Assembly (NCBI GenBank): GCA_022376925.1
Contig: JAIOJX010000026.1
Location: 204,382,900 to 204,446,899, forward strand
Reading direction: 5' to 3'
Length of the DNA stretch: 64,000 bases
Source of the DNA: Tragulus kanchil
Lineage: Eukaryota > Chordata > Mammalia > Artiodactyla > Tragulidae
The notes under the pieces are model-generated. The model was given only the letters and a program-made list of their open reading frames with translations. It searched no databases and was not told the origin of the DNA. Position 1 is the stretch's first letter. Each line of letters begins with the position of its first letter. Of this stretch, positions 1 through 12,257 are shown piece after piece. Made by a program: the position numbers and the translations under genes.

Positions 1-62
1 TATGGCCATACACGCAGGAAGTGGTTCAAACCCAGGCATTCCAGCTTCAAGGTTCCTACTTT

Positions 63-399
63 AAAAAAAAAAAAAAAAAAAGATTTATTTATTTATTTAT
101 TTTGGGCAGGGGTCGGGTTGGGAAGGGAGGAGAGTGGGCGGGCCACTTCTATTGGTCATTCATTTCTCTATTTTCATCCGTCTTTGTTCTTTGGCTCCTG
201 TGGGCCTCCCATCGCGGTGGCGTCTGTCATTGCAGAGCGCCGGCTCTGGGTGCATGCGCTCCAGAGCTCTGGCTCGGTGATTGGACACATTGGTCCAGCC
301 ACGCCACAGCACATGGGATCTTCCCAGGCTAGGGCTCGAACCGGTGCCCCTTACACTGCCAGGCAGTGTCCTTACCCACTGGACCACCAGGGGAAGCCC
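63..399 (-). mobile_element. CHR-like ~330-bp SINE, copy 1
   Basis: Minus strand: tRNA-like head (gggcttcccctggtggtcca), GC-rich body, and a distinctive end (aagtggcccgcccactctcc, then AAATA repeats). Flanked by aaggttcctacttt (49-62) and aaggtccctacttt (400-413), a target-site duplication. Very similar elements occur at 23450, 34848, 38339, 49917 and 63210. Confidence 0.8.
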
Positions 400-697
400 A
401 AGGTCCCTACTTTTAACTGTTACCCAATATCATTGTGATACTCATCAACATAGTGGGAAAACATTCATGCCACATAAGCAAATAGAAATTAGATGCAGGA
501 CCATGCAGAATTTAGTTATTTCTACCTGGAGGAAAGTTCTAGAGTGGATGTGTGTTACAGTAAAGAAAAATATACTAGAACGAAGCACGTTATAAATGTA
601 AGCTTCACTTTAGAATTAGAAGGCTAGAAAATGTCCAGCTTCTATTGTTCTGTTACTTCTCTTGGCTGTTTTGTCATTGTTCAGTAGAAATCATATA

Positions 698-770
698 TTG
701 GGTTGACCAAAAAGTTCATTTGGGTTTTCAGTAACATCTCATGGAAAACTCAAAGAACTTTTGGCCACCT
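698..770. mobile_element. Mariner-type MITE
   Basis: About 73-75 bp imperfect palindrome: ttgggttgaccaaaaagttc at one end and gaactttttggcca-type sequence at the other, next to TA. It resembles the short mariner-derived elements of cattle. The same element recurs at 1786-1860 and 2885-2958 only because it lies in duplicated segments. Confidence 0.75.
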
Positions 771-1149
771 GTATGACTTTAAGGTAGTAACTCCAGATAG
801 CTGGTCAGAGCTGACATAAAGAGAGGAAACATGAACAATTTTGTAGAAATGAGAAAATAAGAGAATGTGAACTAATTGATATTCTTTGAGCAAATTAGTG
901 GCCAAGAACAGGTAGGCATCTGACCTGAGGAATTTAAAGACCTGCATCAAAACTGCACTGGGGATCACCTTGTAACAGGGCCTCCACCTTGTGGGCATGA
1001 GATAATAATAACAGCAAAAAACTATTCAGCACATTTATAAACACTTTGCAAGTGAGGAGAACATGAGAAGAGGACGTATAACTTGTTTATGGCCATACAC
1101 GCAGGAAGTGGTTCAAACCCAGGCATTCCAGCTTCAAGGTTCCTACTTT

Positions 1150-1486
1150 AAAAAAAAAAAAAAAAAAAGATTTATTTATTTATTTATTTTGGGCAGGGGT
1201 CGGGTTGGGAAGGGAGGAGAGTGGGCGGGCCACTTCTATTGGTCATTCATTTCTCTATTTTCATCCGTCTTTGTTCTTTGGCTCCTGTGGGCCTCCCATC
1301 GCGGTGGCGTCTGTCATTGCAGAGCGCCGGCTCTGGGTGCATGCGCTCCAGAGCTCTGGCTCGGTGATTGGACACATTGGTCCAGCCACGCCACAGCACA
1401 TGGGATCTTCCCAGGCTAGGGCTCGAACCGGTGCCCCTTACACTGCCAGGCAGTGTCCTTACCCACTGGACCACCAGGGGAAGCCC
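1150..1486 (-). mobile_element. CHR-like ~330-bp SINE, duplicate of copy 1
   Basis: Same insertion as the element at 63-399, flanks included, repeated at an offset of 1087 bp by a tandem duplication and therefore not an independent insertion. Confidence 0.8.
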
Positions 1487-1682
1487 AAGGTCCCTACTTT
1501 TAACTGTTACCCAATATCATTGTGATACTCATCAACATAGTGGGAAAACATTCATGCCACATAAGCAAATAGAAATTAGATGCAGGACCATGCAGAATTT
1601 AGTTATTTCTACCTGGAGGAAAGTTCTAGAGTGGATGTGTGTTACAGTAAAAGAAAAATATACTAGAACGAAGCACGTTATA

Positions 1683-3900
1683 AATGTAAGCTTCACTTTA
1701 GAATTAGAAGGCTAGAAAATGTCCAGCTTCTATTGTTCTGTTACTTCTCTTGGCTGTTTTGTCATTGTTCAGTAGAAATCATATATTGGGTTGACCAAAA
1801 AGTTCATTTGGGTTTTCAGTAACATCTCATGGAAAAACTCAAAGAACTTTTTGGCCACCTGTATGACTTCTTGAAAGAAAAACCCAGAAATCAGAGTTGC
1901 TAGGCTAGGCTAAGATACTTAATCCTTCTTCTGATGCCTAAGGAGTCAGTCTCCCCAGATTAGCTGCTCTCTACACAGAAACTAAACCAAAACAGAAAGT
2001 CAAAGGTGACAAGAAGAAGCCACAGGTCTTGGAAGGAAAAAGCAGATGTGATCCAGGGGGTGGAGGGCTTCACATAGACCTTACTTGTAAGTAGTTATCT
2101 CGGGTGTTAAACACACTTGTTCACATCCTTGCCTGTGAAGAATAAAGTGAATTAATGGTGACTTATTGCAGTGCCTTCATATTGCTCAACAAAATAATAA
2201 ATGTACCACTGCTTGGTGCTTTTCAATTTTAAATCTGTCTTTTCATTTTTCACCCCTGTAAGTAGCTGAGCTTTCAGTTTTATTTTTATATTCTATGCAC
2301 CCTTTCAAATACAAGAGGTCTTAATGACCCAGATAACCCAATGGTGTGGTCACTCACCTAGAACCAAACATCCTGGAACGTGAAGTCAAGTGGGCCTTAG
2401 GAAGCATGACTACAGACAAAGTTAGGAGGTGATGGAATTCCAGCTGAACTATTTCAAATCCTAGGAGATGATGCTGTTAAAGTACTGCACTCAATAAGCC
2501 AGCAAATTTGGAAAACTCAGCAGTGGCCACAGAACAAGAAAAGGTCAGTTTTTATTCTAATCCCAAAGAAAGTCAAAGCCAAAGAATGTTAAAACTATAG
2601 TACAATTCTACTCATTTCACATGCTAGTAAGGTAAAGTTGAAAATCATACAAGCTAGGCTTCAATGGTACGTGAACCAAGAACTTCCAGATGTACAAGCA
2701 GGGTTTAGAAAAGAGCAGAGGAACTTCCAGATGTAGAAAAGCAAGAGAATTCCAGAAAACATCTACTTCTGCTTCATTGTATGTAAGCCTTTCACTTTAG
2801 AATTAGAAGGCTAGAAAATGTCCAGCTTCTATTGTTCTGTTACTTCTCTTGGCTGTTTTGTCATTGTTCAGTAGAAATCATATATTGGGTTGACCAAAAA
2901 GTTCATTTGGGTTTTCAGTAACATCTCATGGAAAAACTCAAAGAACTTTTTGGCCACCTGTATGACTTCTTGAAAGAAAAACCCAGAAATCAGAGTTGCT
3001 AGGCTAGGCTAAGATACTTAATCCTTCTTCTGATGCCTAAGGAGTCAGTCTCCCCAGATTAGCTGCTCTCTACACAGAAACTAAACCAAAACAGAAAGTC
3101 AAAGGTGACAAGAAGAAGCCACAGGTCTTGGAAGGAAAAAGCAGATGTGATCCAGGGGGTGGAGGGCTTCACATAGACCTTACTTGTAAGTAGTTATCTC
3201 GGGTGTTAAACACACTTGTTCACATCCTTGCCTGTGAAGAATAAAGTGAATTAATGGTGACTTATTGCAGTGCCTTCATATTGCTCAACAAAATAATAAA
3301 TGTACCACTGCTTGGTGCTTTTCAATTTTAAATCTGTCTTTTCATTTTTCACCCCTGTAAGTAGCTGAGCTTTCAGTTTTATTTTTATATTCTATGCACC
3401 CTTTCAAATACAAGAGGTCTTAATGACCCAGATAACCCAATGGTGTGGTCACTCACCTAGAACCAAACATCCTGGAACGTGAAGTCAAGTGGGCCTTAGG
3501 AAGCATGACTACAGACAAAGTTAGGAGGTGATGGAATTCCAGCTGAACTATTTCAAATCCTAGGAGATGATGCTGTTAAAGTACTGCACTCAATAAGCCA
3601 GCAAATTTGGAAAACTCAGCAGTGGCCACAGAACAAGAAAAGGTCAGTTTTTATTCTAATCCCAAAGAAAGTCAAAGCCAAAGAATGTTAAAACTATAGT
3701 ACAATTCTACTCATTTCACATGCTAGTAAGGTAAAGTTGAAAATCATACAAGCTAGGCTTCAATGGTACGTGAACCAAGAACTTCCAGATGTACAAGCAG
3801 GGTTTAGAAAAGGCAGAGGAATCAGAGATCAAATAGCCAACATCTTTTGATCGTAGAAAAAGCAAGAGAATTCCAGAAAAACATCTACTTCTGCTTCATT
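1683..3900 (+). repeat. Tandem duplication 2 (offset 1098 bp)
   Basis: 1683-2779 recurs at 2781-3900. The last 80 bp of the first unit are scrambled and lack about 25 bp relative to the second unit. Confidence 0.85.
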
Positions 3901-5796
3901 GACTATGCTAAAGCCATTGACTCTGTGAGTGTGTGCTCAGTCATGTCATGCGAAGCTATGAACTGTAGCCCATCAGGCTCCTCTGTCCATGGGATTCTCC
4001 AGAAAAGAATATGAATAGTGGAGTTGATTGCCATAATTGTGTGAATTACAACAAACTGTGGAAAATTCTTAAGAAGATGGAAACACCAGGCTGCCTTACC
4101 TGTCTCCCAAGGAACGTGTATGCAGGCCAAGAAGCAGCAGTTAAAATTGGACACGGAATAATCGTCTGGTTCCAAACTGGGAAGGGAGTACAAAAGACTG
4201 CATATTGTCACCCTGCTTATTTAACTTATATGCAGAGTACATCATGTGAAATGCTGGGCTGGATGAATCACAAGCTGGAATCAAGATTGCCAGGAGAAAT
4301 AGCAACAACCTCAAATATGCCAGTGATACCACTTTAATGGCAGAAAGCATACAGGAACTATAGAGCCTCTTGATGAAGGTGAAAGAAGAGAGTGAGAAAG
4401 CTGACTTAAAACTCAACATCCGAAGTACTAAGACGATGGCATCTGGTCCATCACTTCATGGCAAATAGATAGAGGAAAAGTGGAAACAGTAACAGATATT
4501 ATTTTCTTGGGCTCCAAAATCACTGCAGATGCTGACCAAAGCCATGAAACTAAAAGATGCTTTCTCCTTGGAAGAAAAGCTATGACAAACCTCAACAGTG
4601 TATTAAGAAGTTGAGACATTAGCTTGTTGTCCATATAGTCAAAGCTGTGATCATGTACATATGTGAGTCAGCCTTATAAAAAATGAGGGGTTCCTGTTTC
4701 AAAGGTACTGCACTCAATAAGCCAGCAAATTTGGAAAACTCAGCAGTGGCCACAGAACAAGAAAAGGTCAGTTTTTATTCTAATCCCAAAGAAAGTCAAA
4801 GCCAAAGAATGTTAAAACTATAGTACAATTCTACTCATTTCACATGCTAGTAAGGTAAAGTTGAAAATCATACAAGCTAGGCTTCAATGGTACGTGAACC
4901 AAGAACTTCCAGATGTACAAGCAGGGTTTAGAAAAGGCAGAGGAATCAGAGATCAAATAGCCAACATCTTTTGATCGTAGAAAAAGCAAGAGAATTCCAG
5001 AAAAACATCTACTTCTGCTTCATTGACTATGCTAAAGCCATTGACTCTGTGAGTGTGTGCTCAGTCATGTCATGCGAAGCTATGAACTGTAGCCCATCAG
5101 GCTCCTCTGTCCATGGGATTCTCCAGAAAAGAATATGAATAGTGGAGTTGATTGCCATAATTGTGTGAATTACAACAAACTGTGGAAAATTCTTAAGAAG
5201 ATGGAAACACCAGGCTGCCTTACCTGTCTCCCAAGGAACGTGTATGCAGGCCAAGAAGCAGCAGTTAAAATTGGACACGGAATAATCGTCTGGTTCCAAA
5301 CTGGGAAGGGAGTACAAAAGACTGCATATTGTCACCCTGCTTATTTAACTTATATGCAGAGTACATCATGTGAAATGCTGGGCTGGATGAATCACAAGCT
5401 GGAATCAAGATTGCCAGGAGAAATAGCAACAACCTCAAATATGCCAGTGATACCACTTTAATGGCAGAAAGCATACAGGAACTATAGAGCCTCTTGATGA
5501 AGGTGAAAGAAGAGAGTGAGAAAGCTGACTTAAAACTCAACATCCGAAGTACTAAGACGATGGCATCTGGTCCATCACTTCATGGCAAATAGATAGAGGA
5601 AAAGTGGAAACAGTAACAGATATTATTTTCTTGGGCTCCAAAATCACTGCAGATGCTGACCAAAGCCATGAAACTAAAAGATGCTTTCTCCTTGGAAGAA
5701 AAGCTATGACAAACCTCAACAGTGTATTAAGAAGTTGAGACATTAGCTTGTTGACAAATGTCCATATAGTCAAAGCTGTGATCATGTACATATGTG
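3580..5796 (+). repeat. Tandem duplication 3 (offset 1124 bp)
   Basis: 3580-4666 recurs at 4704-5796. The first unit lacks acaaatg near 4631 and ends in about 37 bp of unmatched sequence before the junction. Confidence 0.85.
3918..4012 (-). mobile_element. Bov-A-type SINE fragment inside BovB
   Basis: gtgctcagtcatgtcatgcg, aactgtagcccatcaggctc and gggattctccagaaaagaat are the reverse of the Bov-A unit. BovB sequence on either side (attgactctgtga before, ataattgtgtgaa after) repeats the same site, suggesting a target-site duplication. A second copy at about 5042-5136 comes from the tandem duplication. Confidence 0.7.
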
Positions 5797-6369
5797 AGAG
5801 TTCGACCATAAAGAAGGCTGAGTGCCTAAGAATTAATGCTTTTAAATTGTAGTCCTGGAGAAGACTCCTGAGAGTCCCATGGACAGTAAAGGAGATCAAA
5901 CCAATCAATCCTAAAGGAAATCAACGCTGAATATTCATTGGAAGGACTGATGCTGAAGCTGAAGCTCCAACACTTTGGCCACTTGATGTGAAGAGCCAAC
6001 TTCTTGGAAAAGACCCTGATGCTGGGAAAGATTGAAGGCAGAAGGAGATGGTTGGAGGAGATGGCTGTCTATCACTAACTGAATGGAAATGAGTTTGTTC
6101 AAATGCTGAGAGATGTTGAAGGACAGGAAAGCCTGGTGTGCTGCAGTCCATAGGGTGGCAAAGAGTCAGACACAACTTAGTGACTGAACAACAATTCTTT
6201 CAAATGCAGGCCTTCACATCTGCCTACATAAATAAACAGATGACTTCGATCCAGCTCCTAGGGATTTATGTCATTTGTGGCAGTCATCCTGACCTTACCA
6301 AAAGCTTTGAGTTCAACTGTCAGGCTACTACAACAGAGTACTGTCAACTGGGTAGTTCAAAGAAAAAAC

Positions 6370-8528
6370 AATAGAAATTTCTTTCTCACAGTTCTGGAAG
6401 CTACATTCAAGAACAAGGTGTTGGCAGATTTGGATCTGGTTGGACCCACTTCCTGGTTACATAGATGGTAATCTTCTCATTGTGTTCTCATGTGGTAGAA
6501 GGGGCAAGGTGACTCTCTGGGGTTTCCATTATAAGGGCAGAAATTGCAGTCATAAGAGTTTCACCTCCTAATGTGATCACACTGGGGGTTAAATTTCAGC
6601 ATATGAATTTGTATTTGGGGGGCATACGAACATTCCGTGTATAGTGCCAATTAAGAGACATTTCAGAAGTTCTTGTTGGTGAAGTCACTGAACTAGAAGA
6701 GTGGATCAGAACAAAATAAAGGATTTGCAAGTGAAATCATTAAGAACAGAACTTGTTACTTCTTTCCTTTTGAGGAAGTGGGAGGGTCATAGGACAGTGT
6801 GGGAGCATACTGCCAGATCAAAGAGGTTTCTATAGCTTAGCATACCATGGTCCTAAACTTCAGAGACCATATATCAGAAGGGTAGTTTGAACGATGTGAA
6901 ATTGCTGTTGCCAGAGGTCAATAACAGGTGGTGATTGGCAACTTCCGATGCACGGCCCTCCTATCCATTCCAGGAGAACCAGACTGGAATCATTACTTTC
7001 TCAGATTCTCTCAGTTTTTTGAGTTGCATGAACTGTCTAGAGCTGGGGGAGCCCCTCACCTAAGTGGGACAAAAGGTGGTTAAGGTTCAGACTAGTTCTG
7101 TTCAAGTTCAGGCTGGTTTGGCTCAAGCAACCATTTCCTTTTTCAGAGGCTTAGTTAAAGAGACATAATGAAGACCAATTTACAGCTCAATGGGGACAAA
7201 ACATTGTCCTTCACCATTTGGGGGTGAAGCACTTTTGGGGGGTATGGTATTGTATCCCCTCTTTTGCTATACAGTATCAAGAGAAAGCAGTTTTAAAAGA
7301 ATGGCCTGACTTTTCTGTTTTGCTCACTTATTTTTGATGTGTCATCCTTGCTACCTATAAGGAAATGCCACCAGTGACTGGTACATGGTCCAGGTCTTTG
7401 TTAATGTCATTTCAACCTGGGAGACCAAGAAGTCATCTGACCTTCAAGTTTGGTTTCCCCAATAGAAATTTCTTTCTCACAGTTCTGGAAGCTACATTCA
7501 AGAACAAGGTGTTGGCAGATTTGGATCTGGTTGGACCCACTTCCTGGTTACATAGATGGTAATCTTCTCATTGTGTTCTCATGTGGTAGAAGGGGCAAGG
7601 TGACTCTCTGGGGTTTCCATTATAAGGGCAGAAATTGCAGTCATAAGAGTTTCACCTCCTAATGTGATCACACTGGGGGTTAAATTTCAGCATATGAATT
7701 TGTATTTGGGGGGCATACGAACATTCCGTGTATAGTGCCAATTAAGAGACATTTCAGAAGTTCTTGTTGGTGAAGTCACTGAACTAGAAGAGTGGATCAG
7801 AACAAAATAAAGGATTTGCAAGTGAAATCATTAAGAACAGAACTTGTTACTTCTTTCCTTTTGAGGAAGTGGGAGGGTCATAGGACAGTGTGGGAGCATA
7901 CTGCCAGATCAAAGAGGTTTCTATAGCTTAGCATACCATGGTCCTAAACTTCAGAGACCATATATCAGAAGGGTAGTTTGAACGATGTGAAATTGCTGTT
8001 GCCAGAGGTCAATAACAGGTGGTGATTGGCAACTTCCGATGCACGGCCCTCCTATCCATTCCAGGAGAACCAGACTGGAATCATTACTTTCTCAGATTCT
8101 CTCAGTTTTTTGAGTTGCATGAACTGTCTAGAGCTGGGGGAGCCCCTCACCTAAGTGGGACAAAAGGTGGTTAAGGTTCAGACTAGTTCTGTTCAAGTTC
8201 AGGCTGGTTTGGCTCAAGCAACCATTTCCTTTTTCAGAGGCTTAGTTAAAGAGACATAATGAAGACCAATTTACAGCTCCAATGGGGACAAAACATTGTC
8301 CTTCACCATTTGGGGGTGAAGCACTTTTGGGGGGTATGGTATTGTATCCCCTCTTTTGCTATACAGTATCAAGAGAAAGCAGTTTTAAAAGAATGGCCTG
8401 ACTTTTCTGTTTTGCTCACTTATTTTTGATGTGTCATCCTTGCTACCTATAAGGAAATGCCACCAGTGACTGGTACATGGTCCAGGTCTTTGTTAATGTC
8501 ATTTCAACCTGGGAGACCAAGAAGTCCT
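6370..8528 (+). repeat. Tandem duplication 4 (offset 1091 bp)
   Basis: 6370-7436 recurs at 7461-8528, with one single-base indel (gctcaatgg/gctccaatgg). Confidence 0.85.
6371..6640 (+). repeat. Old mammalian interspersed repeat, LTR-like (MaLR/MLT1-like)
   Basis: tttctttctcacagttctgg, then ttcctggttacatagatggt, tgtggtagaaggggcaaggt and tcacactgggggttaaattt follow a common old mammalian repeat consensus I recall, most likely MaLR-type. Repeated at 7462-7731 by tandem duplication. Subfamily uncertain. Confidence 0.45.
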
Positions 8529-8584
8529 GAGGCCTGAATCAGAGCCAGGAGCCAGGAATATTTTTCTGCCTTTCTGGGTGGGTG

Positions 8585-8940
8585 GTGCTCTTACTGTGTC
8601 CTTGGGAGTCCCTTGGACTGCAAGGAGATCAAACCAGTCAATCCTAAAGGAAATCAACCCTGAATATTCATGAGAAAGACTGATGCTAAACCTGAAACTC
8701 CAATACTTTGGCCTCCTGATGCAAAAAGACAACTCATTGGAAAAAAGCCCTGATATTGGGGGAAATAGAAGGCATAAGATGGGAACATCAGAGGACAAGA
8801 TTGTTGGATGGCATCACCGCCTCACTGGACATGAGTTTGAACAAGCTCAGGGAGATGGTGAAGGACAGGGAAGCCTGGCATACTGCAGTCCACGGAGTTG
8901 CAAACAGTTGGACACAACTGAGTGATTGAACCGAACTGAT
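8585..8940 (+). mobile_element. BovB 3'-end fragment
   Basis: Contains gagtcccttggactgcaagg, aaactccaatactttggcct, gaagcctggcatactgc-type sequence and the terminal ttggacacaactgagtgatt. 5'-truncated and non-coding. Its second part is repeated at 9833-10086. Confidence 0.8.
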
Positions 8941-10970
8941 GGCCACAAAAAGATAAAAACATCCAGGAAATTTGGAGTCACTGAGATGGGAAGGACAGAT
9001 ATGATTACTTCTGTCCCTACATGATTAAAAAAAAAAAATCTCTTCAACATTATCCACTAAAAGACTTGAATATTTTTCTAAAAATTATTTTCAGTTTTCC
9101 ATTCTATATTGGGAAGAAGTTCTTCTTTACTAAAATTTTTATTTAAAGCATAAAATATGAGCAGATATGCTTTATAGCTTTAGATCTCACCTATATCAAG
9201 AATTTCATCTCAGCATGAGGGAAAACATAAAAGAGTTCTACTCGTTTCTACCTTTTTATGCTGTCTAGAATATTTGAAAGAAGAGACTTAGGTTAGAAAA
9301 CAAAATCAAATAAAAGTACATCAAATGCTTGTGTGATAGGGTTGGGACTGAAGAAGGAAGAATGTGGATGTCTCAGAAAGTTATCCAGCTTCCCTGGTGG
9401 CCCAGATGGTAAAGAATCTGCCTGCCAGCAGGAGACCTGGGTTTAATCCTGGAATTTGGAAGGTTCTCCTGGAGAAGGAAATGACAACCCACTCCAGTAT
9501 TCTTGCCTGGAGAACACCATAGGCAGAGGAGCGTGGCAGGCTACAGTCCATGGGGTTGCAAAGAGTTGGACATGATTGAGTGACTAACACTTTCACTTCT
9601 TTCAGGAGGTTATCAGTGGTCACATAATGTATGTGTTATGTGTGTGTGTTTAAAGATCATTTATGTGATTATTTGCTTCTGACAAAAATGAAAACCACAT
9701 CTTATTTGGGTCATAACAGAGATAGTCCTTGTAATCACTAGCCCAAGTAAGATGCTTCCCCTGCCCTTGCATCTCTTTCCAAAGGCAAGGAGTTGGGGAG
9801 GAAAGAGGCTTAGCTCCTAAGGACTGGTAGTTCTAAACCTGAAACTCCAATACTTTGGCCTCCTGATGCAAAAGACAACTCATTGGAAAAAAGCCCTGAT
9901 ATTGGGGGAAATAGAAGGCATAAGATGGGAACATCAGAGGACAAGATTGTTGGATGGCATCACCGCCTCACTGGACATGAGTTTGAACAAGCTCAGGGAG
10001 ATGGTGGAGGACAGGAAGCCTGGCATACTGCAGTCCACGGAGTTGCAAACAGTTGGACACAACTGAGTGATTGAACCGAACTGATGGCCACAAAAGATAA
10101 AACATCCAGGAAATTTGGAGTCACTGAGATGGGAAGGACAGATATGATTACTTCTGTCCCTACATGTTTAAAAAAAAAATCTCTTCAACATTATCCACTA
10201 AAAGACTTGAATATTTTTCTAAAAATTATTTTCAGTTTTCCATTCTATATTGGGAAGAAGTTCTTCTTTACTAAAATTTTTATTTAAAGCATAAAATATG
10301 AGCAGATATGCTTTATAGCTTTAGATCTCACCTATATCAAGAATTTCATCTCAGCATGAGGGAAAACATAAAAGAGTTCTACTCGTTTCTACCTTTTTAT
10401 GCTGTCTAGAATATTTGAAAGAAGAGACTTAGGTTAGAAAACAAAATCAAATAAAAGTACATCAAATGCTTGTGTGATAGGGTTGGGACTGAAGAAGGAA
10501 GAATGTGGATGTCTCAGAAAGTTATCCAGCTTCCCTGGTGGCCCAGATGGTAAAGAATCTGCCTGCCAGCAGGAGACCTGGGTTTAATCCTGGAATTTGG
10601 AAGGTTCTCCTGGAGAAGGAAATGACAACCCACTCCAGTATTCTTGCCTGGAGAACACCATAGGCAGAGGAGCATGGCAGGCTACAGTCCATGGGGTTGC
10701 AAAGAGTTGGACATGATTGAGTGACTAACACTTTCACTTCTTTCAGGAGGTTATCAGTGGTCACATAATGTATGTGTTATGTGTGTGTGTTTAAAGATCA
10801 TTTATGTGATTATTTGCTTCTGACAAAAATGAAAACCACATCTTATTTGGGTCATAACAGAGATAGTCCTTGTAATCACTAGCCCAAGTAAGATGCTTCC
10901 CCTGCCCTTGCATCTATTTCCAAAGGCAAGGAGTTGGGGAGGAAAGAGGCTTAGCTCCCTAAGGACTGGG
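8686..10970 (+). repeat. Tandem duplication 5 (offset ~1141-1147 bp)
   Basis: 8686-9832 recurs at 9833-10970, directly adjoining. Several homopolymer indels lie in the first 350 bp and two substitutions further on. Confidence 0.85.
9386..9605 (+). mobile_element. Bov-tA SINE
   Basis: Head gcttccctggtggcccagat and body ccactccagtattcttgcct, ending gttggacatgattgagtgac. Full-length tRNA head plus Bov-A unit. Second copy at 10527-10746 from the duplication. Confidence 0.82.
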
Positions 10971-11540
10971 GCTCCCTAAGCAGAGGTTCTTGACTTCTGG
11001 TCACACACGAGGGACCAGCACCTGAAGGATCAGTGCTTTGGGTGCTAAGGATGCCACAGTGAGCAAACCAGACACAAAATCTTGTTTTTATGGAATATAC
11101 ATTGAGAGTTTTTAATAGGTAAGTCAGAGTGTTGATCTGGGTGAATTTTGTATCCAACATTGCCCTGTACTGCATTCTCCTAGTAATAAATATTTTAAAA
11201 GTTTTCTCCTCTTCTGAAAATAAACACAATATAGATCCTTCAACAGGACAGAAGAAGATTATCTTGTTTTCGAAACTTAAGAACGAAATTTATTGTATTA
11301 ATGGTTTTTCACATGTGAGTTAATTTATTTTTCGTTCTATTAATAAAAGGGTACAATTGTACTATATTTGAATTTTTAAAATTTGTCATTAAATCTTATC
11401 AATAGTACATATTGTACAATCCTTGTAATACTTTTGGACTGTAATCATGGAACAGATTGTATTCCTCCGAAACAATGAAGCATAACATTTATGAGATTAT
11501 AAGAACTAGCAATCACGTGTTACATAAACATTTTCTCCTC

Positions 11541-11548
11541 TATAAATA
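11541..11548 (+). promoter_or_regulatory. TATA box remnant upstream of VNN2 exon 1
   Basis: A TATAAATA motif lies 47 bp before the degenerate start codon. The VNN3-type gene has the same TATAAATA motif about 84 bp before its ATG, so the core promoter element appears shared by the paralogues and survives in the dead copy. Whether it still drives transcription cannot be told. Confidence 0.5.
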
Positions 11549-11594
11549 CTGCATGAATGTTACTTTCACTTGCAGAACTCACAGTCCCTTGGCC

Positions 11595-11986
11595 ACGATC
11601 ACTTTCTCTTTACAAACCTCTGTGGCAGTTTTTGCCCTAATTATTCTGCATGTCAGTGCTCTGGATACTTTTTTTTTTTTTTAACCTTTTATTTATTTAT
11701 TTTTGCCTGTGCTGGGTCTTTGTTAACTTTGTGGGTTTAGCTGCTCTGCGGTACGTGGGATCTTCCCGGATCAGGGCTTGAACCTGTGTCTCCTGCATTG
11801 ACAGACAGGTTCTTATCCACTGAGCCACAAGGGAAGGCCTCTGGATACTTTTAAAGCTGCAGTGTATGAACATGCTGTGGTATTACTAAGCAACCCAAAA
11901 CACCTGTTTCTCCGGGTGAGGCCTTGTTCCTCATGAACAAGAATATAGATATTCTGGAAAGAGTAATTAAACAGGCAGCTGAGAAG
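11595..11986 (+). pseudogene. VNN2: VNN2 exon 1, start codon lost and split by a SINE
   Basis: Reading from ACG at 11595 (expected ATG) gives a signal-peptide-like stretch (TSVAVFALIILHVSALDT). It is cut at 11675-11838 by a reverse-oriented tRNA-Glu/CHR-type SINE flanked by the direct repeat ctctggatactttt (11661-11674 region and 11839-11852). After the SINE the exon resumes with AAVYEHAVV, then shifts frame near 11890; the second half (TPVSPGEAL, then a recognisable NIDILE) is in another frame. Splice donor gt is at 11987. The exon is unusable as coding sequence. Confidence 0.88.
11675..11838 (-). mobile_element. CHR-type tRNA-Glu SINE inserted in VNN2 exon 1
   Basis: In reverse orientation it starts with a tRNA-like head (ccttcccttgtggctcagtg) and ends in an A-rich AAATA tail, seen on + as a T-rich stretch with ATTT units. 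A perfect 14-bp target-site duplication flanks it, so it is a retrotransposition event into the signal-peptide exon. Confidence 0.85.
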
Positions 11987-12106
11987 GTGTTCTTTTATTT
12001 TGGCTAATCATAATTCATGTGAGGGGCATGAGAGTTGGTGAAGGCTGAATTGTTGCATTGTCTACATGCATTGAGAAACAGCTTTGATTTACTTTGTTTT
12101 GAGCAG

Positions 12107-12237
12107 GTTGCTCAGATCATTGTGACTCCAGAAAACGCACTTTATGGATGGAACTTTACCAGGGAAGCCATTTTCCCTTATCTGGAGGATATCCCATATC
12201 CTCGGGTGAGCTGGATTCCATGTCAAGACCCCCACAG
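12107..12237 (+). pseudogene. VNN2: VNN2 exon 2, open frame
   Basis: 131 nt, the same length as VNN3 exon 2, with acceptor gagcag and donor gt at 12238. It encodes VAQIIVTPENALYGWNF and then TREAIFPYLEDIPYP. The nitrilase-fold catalytic Glu of the VTPE motif is kept. Intron 1 is only 120 bp, close to the 113 bp of the VNN3-type gene, an inherited feature of the pair. Confidence 0.88.
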
Positions 12238-12257
12238 GTATCTGAAGCATCCTTTTA

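Larger units (their letters stand above)
1..1869 (+). repeat. Tandem duplication 1 (offset 1087 bp)
   Basis: 1-778 recurs at 1088-1869; the sequence 779-1087 is probably the start of the second unit, whose partner lies before the window. Differences (aaaa against aaaaa runs) cluster near 560-770, close to the junction at 778. Confidence 0.85.
2320..6192 (+). mobile_element. BovB (RTE) LINE, degraded, 3' half
   Basis: Matches the reverse-transcriptase half and 3' end of BovB: from gtgtggtcactcacctagaa through ccagcaaatttggaaaactc, ttccagatgtacaagcaggg, tgtcaccctgcttatttaac, to the terminal agagtcagacacaacttag. It has many stops and frameshifts and is interrupted by a SINE near 3920-4012. It appears longer than it is because two tandem duplications (junctions near 2780 and 4704) repeat parts of it. 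Confidence 0.85.

Noticed and set aside
3903..5908. Paired 90-118-codon frames on both strands
   Set aside because: They lie in degraded BovB LINE sequence and are repeated only because of the tandem duplication.
9386..9460. tRNA gene from the A/B-box-like head of SINEs
   Set aside because: No cloverleaf with acceptor stem and anticodon arm can be supported; these are tRNA-derived SINE heads.
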